From Saccharopolyspora erythraea (GTDB taxonomy: Bacteria > Actinomycetota > Actinomycetes > Mycobacteriales > Pseudonocardiaceae), in NCBI RefSeq assembly GCF_018141105.1, contig NZ_CP054839.1:5270001-5334000 (forward strand): 64,000 nt of DNA, read 5' to 3'. Within the stretch, counting starts at the first letter, position 1; each line of letters begins with the position of its first letter. A program made the position numbers and the translations under genes. Below, piece by piece: positions 15,263-26,600 of this stretch. The notes under the pieces are model-generated. The model saw only the letters and a program-made list of their open reading frames with translations. It had not been told where the DNA came from and searched no databases.

Positions 15263-17031
15263 CGGAGGCACCTTTGCAGGGCAACCTGCTCCCCACCGCC
15301 ACCCCCGCCCGCACCCGCGGCGTGGTCGGCGCCCTGCTACGCGCGCACTGGCCGCTGGCGGTGGCCGCGTTCGCGGTCCTGCTCGCGGCCACCGCGATCA
15401 GCCTGCTGACCGCGCCGCTGCTCGGCCACGTGGTCGACGTCATCGCCTCCGGGCAGCCCGCTGACGCGCTGACCTGGCCGGTGGTGCTGCTCGGGCTGGT
15501 CGCCGTCGCCCGGGGCGGGGCCACCGGCTGCGGGCTGTCGCTGATGGGCCGCCTCGGCGAGACATTGCTCGCGACGCTGCGCGAGGTCTTCGTGCAGCGG
15601 GTGCTGCACCTGCCGCTGGAGCGCATCGAACGGGCCGGGGCCGGCGACCTCACCGCGCGCGTCACCAACGACGTGTCGATGATCGCCAAGTCGGTCCGGG
15701 AACCGTTGCCGGAGCTCGCCCAGGCGGTGCTGACCATCGCACTCACGCTCGGCGGGCTCGCGCTGCTGGACTGGCGGTTCCTCGTCGCGGCGCTGCTGGC
15801 CGCACCGATCCAGGTCTACACGCTGCGCTGGTACGGCCGCCGCGCGCTGCCGATCTACGCCGAACAGCGCGTCACCGTCGGAGTCCAGCAGCAGCAGCTC
15901 CTCGACACCATCGGAGGCGCGCGCACGGTCCGCGCGTTCGGGCTCTCCGACGCGCACGTCGGGAAGGTGCGGCAGCGTTCGGGGGCCGCCGTGGCGCTGT
16001 CGCTGCGCGGGGTCCGGCTGCTGAGCAGGTTCTTCTCCCGGCTCAACCTCGCCGAGTTCGTCGGCCTCGCCGCCGTGCTGGTGACCGGGTTCCTGCTGGT
16101 CGGCGACGGGCAGGTCAGCATCGGCACCGCGACCGCCGCCGCACTGTACTTCCACAGCCTGTTCACGCCGGTCAACATCGCGCTCGCGCTGGCCGACGAC
16201 GCCCAGTCGGCGGGCGCCAGCCTCGCCCGGCTCGTGGGCGTGGCCGACCTGCCCGCCTCGCCCGAGCCGCAGTCGCCGCCCGCGCTGCTGGACACCTCGG
16301 TGAAAGCCAGCGGTGTCGCCCACTCCTACGTGCCGGGCCACGAGATCCTCAGCGACCTGCACCTGCGCATCGACGCCGGGGAGAAGGTCGCGCTGGTCGG
16401 CGCCAGCGGAGCGGGCAAGACCACGGTGGCCAAGCTCCTGGCCGGTGTCCAGCGGCCCTCGACGGGGTCGATCAGCCTCGGCGGCGTCCCGCTGGACGAG
16501 CTCGGGCCGACCGCGACCCGCGCGGCGGTGGCGCTGATCAGCCAGGAGGTGCACGTCTTCGCGGGCAGGCTGGCCGACGACCTGCGACTGGCCCGTCCCG
16601 GCGCCACCGACGACGACCTGCGCGCGGCGCTGGAGCGCGTCCGCGCCCTGGAGTGGGCCGAGGCGCTGCCCGACGGCCTCGAGACCGTGGTCGGCGACGG
16701 CGGGCACCGGCTCACCGCCACCCAGGCCCAGCAGCTCGCGCTGGCCAGGCTCGTGCTGGCCGACCCGCCGGTGGCGATCCTGGACGAGGCCACCGCCGAA
16801 GCGGGCAGCAGCGGCGCGCGGGAGCTGGAGACCGCCGCCGAGCGGGCGCTGGAGGGCCGCACCGCGCTGGTGGTGGCGCACCGCCTGACGCAGGCGGCGG
16901 CCGCGGACCGGATCGTCGTGCTCGACGCGGGGCAGGTCGTCGAGACCGGCACCCACGACGAGCTGGTGTCGGCGGGCGGCCGCTACGCGGCGCTGTGGAA
17001 GGCGTGGTCCGACACCCGCCAGCCGGTCTGA
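15259..17031 (+). CDS. Siderophore-cluster ABC exporter subunit with active Walker sites (TMD-NBD)
   Basis: A 590-residue half-transporter, partner of the preceding gene (ATGA overlap). The membrane domain has six helices (first: WPLAVAAFAVLLAATAISLL). Its NBD has a canonical Walker A GASGAGKTTV (~380), Walker B VAILDEATAE (~503, catalytic Glu present) and H-loop VVAHRLT. The signature is degraded to LTATQAQQLALARL (~484) and the D-loop to EAGS. In a heterodimer its Walker motifs pair with the partner's intact LSGGQ to make one competent site, while the other site is doubly degenerate. This is the asymmetric arrangement known from TM287/288 and TAP. Predicted to expel the apo-siderophore. Confidence 0.87.
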   Translation: MTEAPLQGNLLPTATPARTRGVVGALLRAHWPLAVAAFAVLLAATAISLLTAPLLGHVVDVIASGQPADALTWPVVLLGLVAVARGGATGCGLSLMGRLGETLLATLREVFVQRVLHLPLERIERAGAGDLTARVTNDVSMIAKSVREPLPELAQAVLTIALTLGGLALLDWRFLVAALLAAPIQVYTLRWYGRRALPIYAEQRVTVGVQQQQLLDTIGGARTVRAFGLSDAHVGKVRQRSGAAVALSLRGVRLLSRFFSRLNLAEFVGLAAVLVTGFLLVGDGQVSIGTATAAALYFHSLFTPVNIALALADDAQSAGASLARLVGVADLPASPEPQSPPALLDTSVKASGVAHSYVPGHEILSDLHLRIDAGEKVALVGASGAGKTTVAKLLAGVQRPSTGSISLGGVPLDELGPTATRAAVALISQEVHVFAGRLADDLRLARPGATDDDLRAALERVRALEWAEALPDGLETVVGDGGHRLTATQAQQLALARLVLADPPVAILDEATAEAGSSGARELETAAERALEGRTALVVAHRLTQAAAADRIVVLDAGQVVETGTHDELVSAGGRYAALWKAWSDTRQPV

Positions 17032-17064
17032 GCCCAGGCTGCCGGAGGCTCCGGCAACGCAGTC

Positions 17065-17107
17065 CAGTGTCCGACCCGGACCGGCCAGCGGTCCGGGTCG
17101 GACACTG
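17065..17107 (+). terminator. Perfect 18-bp hairpin after the exporter genes
   Basis: CAGTGTCCGACCCGGACC (17065-17082) is exactly complementary to 17090-17107 around a 7-nt loop. It begins 34 bp after the exporter stop, and a smaller hairpin (TGCCGGAG/CTCCGGCA) lies just before it. No U-tract is present. Stem strength and position indicate a terminator for the exporter transcript. Confidence 0.75.
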
Positions 17108-17396
17108 ACGTCTGGGCCGGACCGCAACCGTCGATCGGGCAGCGACAGTCCGGTACCCGCCGCAAGCGGAACCGGCCACCCACCATCGGCGAAGCCCGTG
17201 CGGCACTCGGCATGGCGAAACCCCGCGCGACGGCCGCAACAGGCGAAACTCATGTGGCAGGCAAGACTGGCTCGTGGCAGTCGCCGTTGACGAATCCCGT
17301 CAGGCAGGCGCCGTCAGGCAGCGCACGCATCCACGCTGATCGCCCGCGTCGGTCCGGGTGCGCGATGCCCTGACCTGCGGCCCCATCCCAACGACG

Positions 17397-17437
17397 AAGC
17401 CCCGGCCCGCGGTGGAGACCACCGCGCGCCGGGGCTT
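17397..17437. terminator. Hairpin after the NRPS-MbtH operon
   Basis: AAGCCCCGG (17397-17405) pairs with CCGGGGCTT (17429-17437), with an inner CGCGGTGG/CCACCGCG stem. It lies 16 bp beyond the MbtH stop on the minus strand and probably ends the siderophore operon. The rest of the 421-bp convergent gap 17032-17452 shows no gene. Confidence 0.65.
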
Positions 17438-17452
17438 GGTTCTACGTGCTCG

Positions 17453-17656
17453 TCAGGAGGCTTCGCGCAGGCTGCGCGGGCGCAGATCGGTCCAGTTCTG
17501 CTCGACGTAGTCCACGCACGCCTCCCGGGCTTCCGGGCCGAACACCTGCGTCCAGCCCTGGGGCACCTCGACGAAGGCCGGCCACAGCGAGTGCTGGTCC
17601 TCGTCGTTGCGCAGCACCAGGTAGCGGCCCTCGGGGTCTTCGAACGGGTTGGTCAC
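17453..17656 (-). CDS. MbtH-like NRPS chaperone
   Basis: A 67-residue MbtH-family protein, the small partner that binds adenylation domains and is needed for their folding or activity. The family pattern is complete: [20 protein letters not shown], then [13 protein letters not shown] and the C-terminal [13 protein letters not shown] 17656 overlaps the NRPS stop (GTGA) and has AGGAGG upstream, so it is translated from the same message. It probably serves the four adenylation domains of the giant NRPS just upstream. It corresponds in position to the MbtH-like gene of the erythrochelin cluster. Confidence 0.95.
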   Translation of the reverse strand: MTNPFEDPEGRYLVLRNDEDQHSLWPAFVEVPQGWTQVFGPEAREACVDYVEQNWTDLRPRSLREAS

Positions 17657-20600
17657 CAGGTCCTCCTAGGCGGATCGATCTCGGAAATCGTGCGGCCGGG
17701 TCCGCGCACGGCGGCCCGCACCGCGCCGAGCACGCCGTCGGCGAGCCACCGTGCGGTCTCGGCGTCGAACAGGTCGGCGTCGTAGCCGAGCACGCAGTGC
17801 ACCGGCCCGCCGCCGCGCGGTTCGTAGAAGCTCAGCGCCAGCTCGGCGGGAGTGGTCCCCGTCGGCACCGCCGAGAGCCCGCCCTCGTCGAGGGCGGTCA
17901 GGTTCGCCTGCTCGTGGTGGACGAGCAGCACCTGCGGAGCGCGTGCGGAGGGTACCTCGCGCAGCACGTCCTCGAACGGCAGCTCCTGGCGGTCCAGCGC
18001 GCTCAGCGCGGTCTCCCGGACCCTGCCGAGCAGTTCGGCGAAGGTCGGGTCACCGGTGGTGTCGGTGCGCAGGACGACGGTGTTGAAGAAGCTGCCGACC
18101 AGGTCGGTCAGCGAGTCCTCGGACCGTCCCGCGGTGAACGTGGCGATCGGCAGGTCCTCGCCCGCTCCCAGCCGCGTCAGCAGCGCGGCCAGCGCGGCGT
18201 GCAGCACCATGAACATGCTGGCGCCACTGCGCTGGGCGAGGCGGTCGATCTCCTCGTGCTCCTCGGCGTCGATGACGAACTCGACGAAGTCGCCGCGGCC
18301 GCCGCGGGACTCGGCCCGGGGCCGGTCCACCGGCAACGGCAGCTCGGGCATCCCCGCCAGCGCCTCCCGCCAGTAGCGGAGCTGACGGGCGTGCCTGCTG
18401 CCCGGATCCGCGGGGTCGCCGAGGACTTCCCACGCCCAGCGCGTGTAGTCCGCGTAGCTCACCGGCAGCGGGGCCCAGTCCGGGACCGCTCCCTCTCGCC
18501 GAGCGGCGTAGGCGGCGGCCAGGTCGCGGAACAGCGGGACGGTCGACCACTCGTCGATGCCGAGGTAGTGCATCGTCAGCAGCAACCGCTGGTTGCCGTC
18601 CGGTCCGACGAGCAACCGAGCGCGCAGCGGTGGCTGCTCGCGCAGGTCCGGTGCCTCGCGCGCCAGTTCGGCGACCCGTTCGTCCAGGTCCCCGGTGACG
18701 TCGAGGACTTCCAGCTCCGGCCCGTCCACGAGTTGCTGGTACGCCTGCCCGTCGCGCTCCACCACGACCGTGCGCAGCGGTTCGTGCCGGGCGACCACGT
18801 CGCGCAGCGCCGAAGCCAGCGCGTCGGCGTCCATCTCCGAGGTGCGCAGCACCAGGGCGTGGTCGTGACCGGGGAACTCCACGTAGCGCGACCAGCGGTG
18901 GCGCTGCGGCGGAGCGAGCGGCAGCTCGGCCGGGCGCTCCCCCGCCAGCAGCGGCGCGCGGCCCGCCTCGGCCGAGGCGATCTTGTCGGCCAGCGCCGCC
19001 ACCGTCGGTGCGTCGAAGACGTCGCGCACCGTCAGCTCCGCGGCGAACGCCGACCGGATCGCACCCAGCAGCCGCATCGCGGCCATGGAATGCCCGCCCA
19101 GCGCGAAGAACCCGTCGTGCACGCCGACCTCGGGCAGCCCAAGCACCTCGGCGAACAGTTCGGCGAGCGCGCGCTGCTGCGCGGTGGCAGGCCGGTCGTC
19201 GCCGGTCATCGCCGACCAGTCGGGCGCGGGCAGCGCGCGCCGGTCCACCTTCCCGTTGGGGGACAACGGGATGCCGTCCAGCTCCACCACGGCGGCGGGC
19301 ACCATGTGCTCGGGCAGCAGCCCGCTCACGTGCGTGCGCAGCTCGGCGGTGTCGACCTGCCCCTCCGGCACGACGTAGCCGATCAGCCGGGATCCCTCGT
19401 CCGCGACGACCACGGCCTGGCGAACCGCCGGGTGCGCGACCAGCGCGGCCTCGACCTCGCCCGGCTCGACCCGGAAACCGCGGATCTTGATCTGCTCGTC
19501 CACCCGGCCGAGGAAGTCCAGCGTGCCGTCGCGACGCCACCGGACCCGGTCGCCCGTGCGGTACATGCGAGTGCCGGGTTCCCCGAACGGGCAGGCCACG
19601 AACCGCTCCGCGGTGAGGCCGTGCCGTCCCAGGTAGCCGCGGGCCAGGCCGCGTCCGGCGATGTAGAGCTCGCCGGGCACGCCCAGCGGCACCGGACGCA
19701 GGTTCGCGTCCAGCACGTGCGCCTGCGTGTTGGGGTCCGGACGTCCGATGGGGACGGTTCCGGTGCCCGGTTCGGCCATCCACAGCGTGGAGTTCACCGT
19801 GGCCTCGGTCAGGCCGTAGGCGACAACGAGCCGCGCGTGCCCGGCCCACCGCTCGATCAGGTGCGTCGGCACCGCCTCGGTCCCCACCAGCACCGTGATC
19901 CCCTCGGGGAGCCTGCACGGAGCGGGCAGGGCCGACAACAGCGCCGGCGGCAGCGCCGCGTGCGTGATGCCCTGCTCTCGCAGCAGATCCGTCAGCGGCT
20001 CGCCCGCGACGCGGGCCCGCTCCGGCACGAGCACCAGCCGACCGCCGACGCACAGCGCCATCGCCGTCTCGAACACCGCGACGTCGAAGGCCGGCGAGGC
20101 GAACTGCAGCACACGGCTCTCGGCCGTCACCCCTACCCGGTCGACCGCGGTCGCCACCAGGCTGGCGATGCCGTCGTGCGGGACGACCACCGCCTTGGGC
20201 CTGCCGGTGGAGCCGGAGGTGTAGATGACGTAGGCGGCGTCGTCGAGCCAGGGCGGCGGTGGCAGCGCCACGCCGGGCTCCTCGGCGACCTCGTCCAGCA
20301 CCATCAGCTCGACGCCGTCGGCCGCGGGCACCCGGTCCGCCTCCGCGCGAGTGGTGACCACGACGCCCGCGCCGGAGTCGGTGAGCACGTAGGACAACCG
20401 CTCCCGCGGGTACGACAGGTCCAGCGGCAGGTAGGCGGCGCCGAGCTTGAGCGCTGCCAGCATCGTCGCCACGTTCTCCACCGAGCGCGGGAGCGCGACA
20501 CCGACGACGTCGCCCCGCCGCACGCCCGCGGCCAGCAGCAGGCCCGCCACGCGGTCGGCTAGGCCGTCCAGCTCGGAGTAGGTGAGCCGCCGGTCGCCGT

Positions 20601-23600
20601 CGACCACCGCGACCGCGTCCGGTGCCGCCAGCACCTGGCGCTGGAACAGCTCGGGGAACGACAGCTCGGGCACCGGCCGGTAGGTGGTGTTGAACTCCTC
20701 CAGCACGCGGTCGTCCCCGGTGTGCACGTTCAGTTCGCCGACCGGCCGGGCGGGGTCCGCGACCACGGCGTCGACGAGCACGGCCAGCCTGCGGCCGAGC
20801 CCCTCGACGGTCTCGCGGTCGAACAGGTCGCTGGCGTACTCCAGGCAGCAGGTGATCCGGTCCGCGTGCTCGGTGAAGCTGAACACGAGGTCGAACTTGG
20901 CCGCCCGGGTCTGGAACGGCTCCGGCTCGACCTCCAGCCCCGCCAGCTCGAAACCGCCCGCGGTGCGGCTGTGGTAGCTCACCATCACCTGGAACAGCGG
21001 GTTGCGGCCCGGCGAACGGACCGGGTTCAGCCGTTCCACCACGGCCTCGAACGGCACGTCGGCGTGCGAGAACGCCGCCAGGTCCAGCGCGCGGACTCGC
21101 GCCAGCAGCTCCTCGAACCCGGGGTCGCCGGAGACGTCGGTGCGCAGCACCAGCGTGTTGACGAAGAAGCCGACCATGTCCTCGAGCGCCTCGTCGGTGC
21201 GTCCGGCGATCGGGGCGCCGAGCGGGATGTCCTCCCCCGCGCCCAGCCGGTTCAGCAGTGCGCCGACCGCGGCGTGCAGCACCATGAAGGTGCTCGCGCC
21301 GGAGTCCTGGCTGAGCTGCCGGATGCCGTCGCAGTCCAGCTCGACCTCGACCGTGCCGCCGGCGGAGGTGGGACGGGCCGGGCGCGGCCGGTCCGCGGGC
21401 AGCTCGACCTCCTCCGGTGCCCCGGTCAGCGTCCGCTGCCAGTAGTCGAGCTGGGACGCGGCCAGACCGTCCTCATCGGACGGATCGCCCAGCGTGCGCT
21501 GCTGCCAGAGCGCGTAGTCGGCGTACTGCACGGCGAGCGGTTCCCAGCCGGGCTCGCCGCCGTCGCGCCGGGCCGCGTAGGCCTGCGAGAGGTCGCGCAG
21601 GAACGGCCGGTCCGACCACTCGTCGGTGGTGATGTGGTGCAGGAGCAGCACCACCACGTGCTCGTCATCGCCTGCCTCGACGACGGTGACCCGCAACGGG
21701 ATCTCCGAGCCGAGGTCGAACGGCCGCTCGATCGCCTCCTGCACGATGCCCGGCCGGTCGGCGACCACCTCGAACGCGGGCCGCGCCTCCTCCACGGGCA
21801 CCACCTGCTGGAACGGCACACCGTCGCGCTCGCCGAACACCGTGCGCAGCGCCTCGTGCCGGGCCGCCACGTCCGCGACCGCACCGCGCAGCGCGGCCAC
21901 GTCGAGCTCGCCGCGCAACCGCACCACGATGGGGAAGTTGTAGGCCGAGGAGTCCGGCTCCATCTGCTGGATGACCCACAGCCGCCGCTGGGCGAACGAC
22001 AGCGGGACCTCCTCCGGCCGCTCCTGGGCGACCAGCGCGGGCCGCACCGCCTCCCGGTCCCCGGTGCGCCTGACCAGCTCGGCCACGGTCGGGGCGTCGA
22101 AGAGGTCGCGGATCTCCAGCTCGGCGGCCAGCGCCGTGCGGGCCCGGCTGATCAGCCGGGTGGCCAGCAGCGAGTGCCCGCCCAGGTCGAAGAAGTCGTC
22201 GTCGATGCCGACCCGTTCGGCGCCCAGCACGTCGGCGAACAGCTCGCACAGGACGCGTTCGGCCTCGGTCCGCGGCGGACGGCTGTCCTGCGCGGTGGCC
22301 AGGACCGGCTTGGGCAGCGCCTTGACGTCGAGCTTGCCGTTGACCGTCAGCGGCAGGCGGTCCACCGTCATCAGCGCGGCCGGGACCATGTAGTCGGGCA
22401 GGCGCTGCTTGAGGTGATCGCGCAGCTCGCCGTCGGCCACCGACCCGACCACGTAGCCGACCAGCCTCGGCACGGCGGTGGAGGTGTCGGCCACGACGGC
22501 GGCCTGGGAGACGCCGGGGTGGGAGTTCAGCGCGGACTCGATCTCGCCGAGCTCCACCCGGTAACCTCGGATCTTGACCTGGTCGTCGGTGCGCCCGAGG
22601 AAGTCCAGGTTTCCGTCGTCGGCCCGCCGCACCAGGTCGCCGGTGCGGTACATCCGGTCGCCCGGCTCGCCGAACGGGTCGGCGACGAACCGCTCCGCGG
22701 TCAGCCCGAACCTGCGGTGGTAGCCGCGCGCCAGGCCGACACCGGCGATGTAGAGCTCACCCGGCACGCCCGGCGGCACCGGACGCAGGTACGCGTCGAG
22801 CACGTAGGCGCGGGTGTTCCAGATGGCCCGGCCGACCGTCGGCCCGTCGCTGTCGAAGGTGGACGCGCCGAGCGTGTTGATCGTGTACTCGGTCGGCCCG
22901 TACAGGTTGTAGCCGTAGGTGCCCTCGGTGTCGCGCAGGCTCGTCCACACCGCCTCGGAGACGGCCTCGCCGCCGAGCAGCACCAGCGCGGGCCGGTACC
23001 CGTCGAGCAGACCTTCCTCGATGAGCAGCTGGGCGTAGGTCGGGGTCACGTTGACCACGTCGATGCCGTGCTCGTCGCAGTAGGACACCAGCGCCTCGGC
23101 GTCGCGGCGCAGCTCTTCGTCGCAGACGTGCACCTCGTGGCCCTCGACCAGCCAGAGCAGCTCCTCCCACGACATGTCGAAGGCGAACGACACGGTGTGG
23201 GCGATGCGCAGCCGCCGGCCGCCCGCCGAGGCGATGGCCGGGCCGAAGACCGCTTCCTGGTGGTTGAGCTGCATGTTGGTCAGCCCCCGGTACGGGGTGA
23301 CCACGCCCTTGGGCTTGCCGGTGGAACCGGAGGTGTAGATGACGTAGGCCGGATGCTCCATGCGGTCCGGCGTGCCGGGCGCGAAGCCGGGGCGCTCGGA
23401 GTCGGCCAGGTCCGCGCCGGAGTGCCCGGCCAGCTCCTCGGCCACCGCCGGGTCGTCGACCAGCACCCGGTGCTCGGCCGGAGCACCGTCCAGTGACGGG
23501 GCGACCGAGGTCGTCGACACCAGGCACACCGGCTCGGTGTCCTCGATCATCATCCGCAGCCGGTCGGCCGGGTGGTCGAGGTCCAGCGGCAGGTACGCCG

Positions 23601-26600
23601 CGCCGGTGCGCAGCACTGCGAACAGCGCGACGACCATCTCCGTCGAGCGCGGAAGTCCCAGCGCCACAACGCGTTCCGGGCCCGCGCCGCGCGCGAGCAG
23701 CACCCGCGCGAGCCGGTTGATGCGCGCGTCCAGCTCGGCGTAGGTCAGCCGTTGCCCGCCGAAGACCAGCGCCACCTCGTCGGGTGTGCGGGCCGCCTGG
23801 GAGGCGAGCATGTCGGCGACCGTCTCCTCCGACATCGGGTTGCGGCTGGCGTCCCAGTCCCGCTCCAGCTCGCGCCGCTCCTCCGGCAGCAGCAGGTCCA
23901 GGTTGCCGACCTCGGCCGAGAGGTCCAGCCGCTCCAGCAGCGAGGTGAACCGCTCCAGCATGGCCTGGGCGTCACCGTGCGCGATCACGTCGGGGCGGTA
24001 GGCCAGCATCACGCCCAGCCGCGCGGCCGGGGTCACCACCAGCGTCAGCGGGTAGTGGGTGGCGTCGACGCTGCCGACCGACCGGATGCCGAACTTCTCC
24101 CTGAGCTGCTCGAAACCGCTCTCGTCGGCGAAGTTCTGCAGCACGTAGAGCGAGTCGAACAGCCGCGCGTGGCCGGTTTCCCGTTGCAGGACACCGAGTC
24201 CCACGTAGTCGTGCGGCATCAGCTCGGCGCGCTGCGACTGGATGCGGCGCAGCAGCTCCAGCAGCGACTCCCGCGGGTCGAGGGTGACCCGCACCGGGAC
24301 GGTGTTGAGGAACATGCCGATGATGTTCTCCACGTCCGGGATGTCGGCGGGCCTGCCCGACACGGTGCTGCCGAACACGACGTCGTTGCGGCCGACGGCG
24401 CTGGAGAGCACCAGGCCCCACACCGCGTTGAGCACGGTGTTGAGCGTCAGCCCGTGCTCCCGGGCGGTCCGCCGCAGGCGCTCGCACAGCTCCTCCGGCA
24501 GCTGGACCCGGAGTTGCTCGGGGATGGCGGGCTCGCTGCTCGACGGCCCCAGCAGCGTGGGCTCGTCCAGTCCGGACAGTGCGTGCCGCCAGGCGCGGAC
24601 CGCCAGGTCGTCGTCCTGCCGCCCGAGCCAGGCGAGGTAGTCGCGGTAGGAGCCGGGCGCGGGCAGCTCGGCGTCCGGGCGGTCGTAGAGGGTGAACAGC
24701 TCCCGCAGGAACAGCCCCTCCGACCAGCCGTCCCACAGCACCAGGTGGTGGGTGATGACCAGCCGGTCCCGGTCCGGTCCCATCCGGATCAGCAGCAGCC
24801 TGCACAGCGGCGGCCGGGTGAGGTCGAACCGGCGCCTGCGGTCGGCCGACATCAGCTCGCCGACGCGCCGCGCCCGCTCGTCCTCGGGCAGGTCGCCGAG
24901 GTCGACCACCTCCAGCGGAATCTCCGGTTCGGTGCCGATGAACTGCACCGGGCGGCTCAGGCCGTCGCTGGTGAAGCCCGCGCGCAGGCTCGGGTTGCGG
25001 TGCAGCAGCCGCGCGCACGCCGCCCGCAGCCGCTCCAGGTCGAGGCGGTGGTCGAAGTCCAGCGCGTCCTGCGCGGTGTAGACGTCGAGGGCCGACTGGT
25101 CGTAGCTGGAGTGGAAGAAAAGCCCTTCCTGCAGTGGGGAAAGCGGCCAGACGTCCTCCACCGGCACCGGGCTGACGCGCTCCACGCGGTCGATCTCGTC
25201 CTGCTCCAGCGACACCGTGGTCAGGTCCGAGGGCGTGAGTCCCGCCGGTCCGCCCTGCGCCAGTGCGCGCACCGCTTCGGCCCACGCCGTGGCGAGATCT
25301 TCGACGTCCTCAGTTGACAGCGCGTGGTCCTGCCAGGTCCAGTGCAGGCTCAGCCGCGGACCGTCCGGCGTGTCGTCGCAGACCGCGTCCACCTGGAGCG
25401 CGTACGGGGTGCCCAGGTCGTCGTCGGGCTCGACGGTCAGCGCGCCGGTGGGCATCCAGTCACCGCCGGCAGCGGGCAGCCGGCCCAGGTAGTTGAACAG
25501 CACCTGCGCCGAGGCGGCCCCGGCCAGGATCGGCGCCGTCTGCGGGTTGAGGCCGCGCAGCATGCCGTACCCGATGCCGCGGTCGGGCGCCGACCGCACC
25601 CGGTCCTTGACCGACCTGAGGACCTCGAGCGGCTCCGCCGCGCCGGGCAGGCGGACGGGCTGGATGCTGGTGAACCACCCGACCGTGCGGGACAGGTCGA
25701 TCCCGTCGGCGACCTCCTCGCGGCCGTGCCGTTCGACGTCCACGAGCAGGTCCGCCCCGGCTTTGCGGCCGTGCCGCTCGTGCCAGCGCGAGACCGCGAT
25801 CCGCAGCGCGGTGAGCAGGACCTCCGTGACGTCGGCCCGGACCGCGGCGGGCACGTCGGTCAGCAGCGGCTCGGTCTCGGCGACCGAGAGCCGGGTCGTC
25901 GTGCGGCGCGCGGAGCCCGCGGTGCCGGCGGCCTGCGCCGACGGCAGCAGTTCCGCCCCCGGGCGCAGGACCTCCGTCCAGTGCCCGAGCTCACCCATGC
26001 GCCGCGGGGTCTGCGACTGCTCGGTGAGGACGCGGGCGAACCGCCGCAACGACGTGCCGACCGGGTCGAGCACGGGCTCGCGGCCGGCGACCGCGGCCTC
26101 CCACGCGGTGCGCAGGTCTTCGGACAGGATCCGCCAGGAGACGCCGTCGACGGCGAGGTGGTGCAGCGCGAGGAACAGGTGGCCGGGCTGCTCACCCGCG
26201 TCGAACCACACCGCCCGCACCACGGTTCCCGCTTCGGGGTCGAGTCGGTCCACTTCGGACTCCGCCTCGGCCTGGACCGGCTCCGCGGACTCGACGCGGC
26301 GCAGCACGTCCCGCGCGGACACCGCCCCGGCAGGCCGGGTCTCCAGCGACCACAGCACTCCGGCGACGCGCGTGAGGCGCAGCCGCAGCGCGTCGTGGTG
26401 GTCCACGACGGCTTGCAGCGCGGCGGTCAGATCCTGCTCGCGGGCACCCGCCGGGGTCCGCAGCAGCATCGAGAGGTTGAACCGGCCGATGCCGCCGCCG
26501 CGCTCGCGCAGCCAGTGCACGATGGGCAGCAGTGCCACGTCCCCGACACCGTCGGAGTCGGCCACCACGGCCTCGGCGGGAGCGTCGCCGCCGAGGGCGG

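Noticed and set aside
17446-20562. Plus-strand ~1000-codon frame opposite the end of the NRPS
   Set aside because: Same antisense artefact of GC-rich third positions; no motif, and it overlaps intact A, T and C domains.
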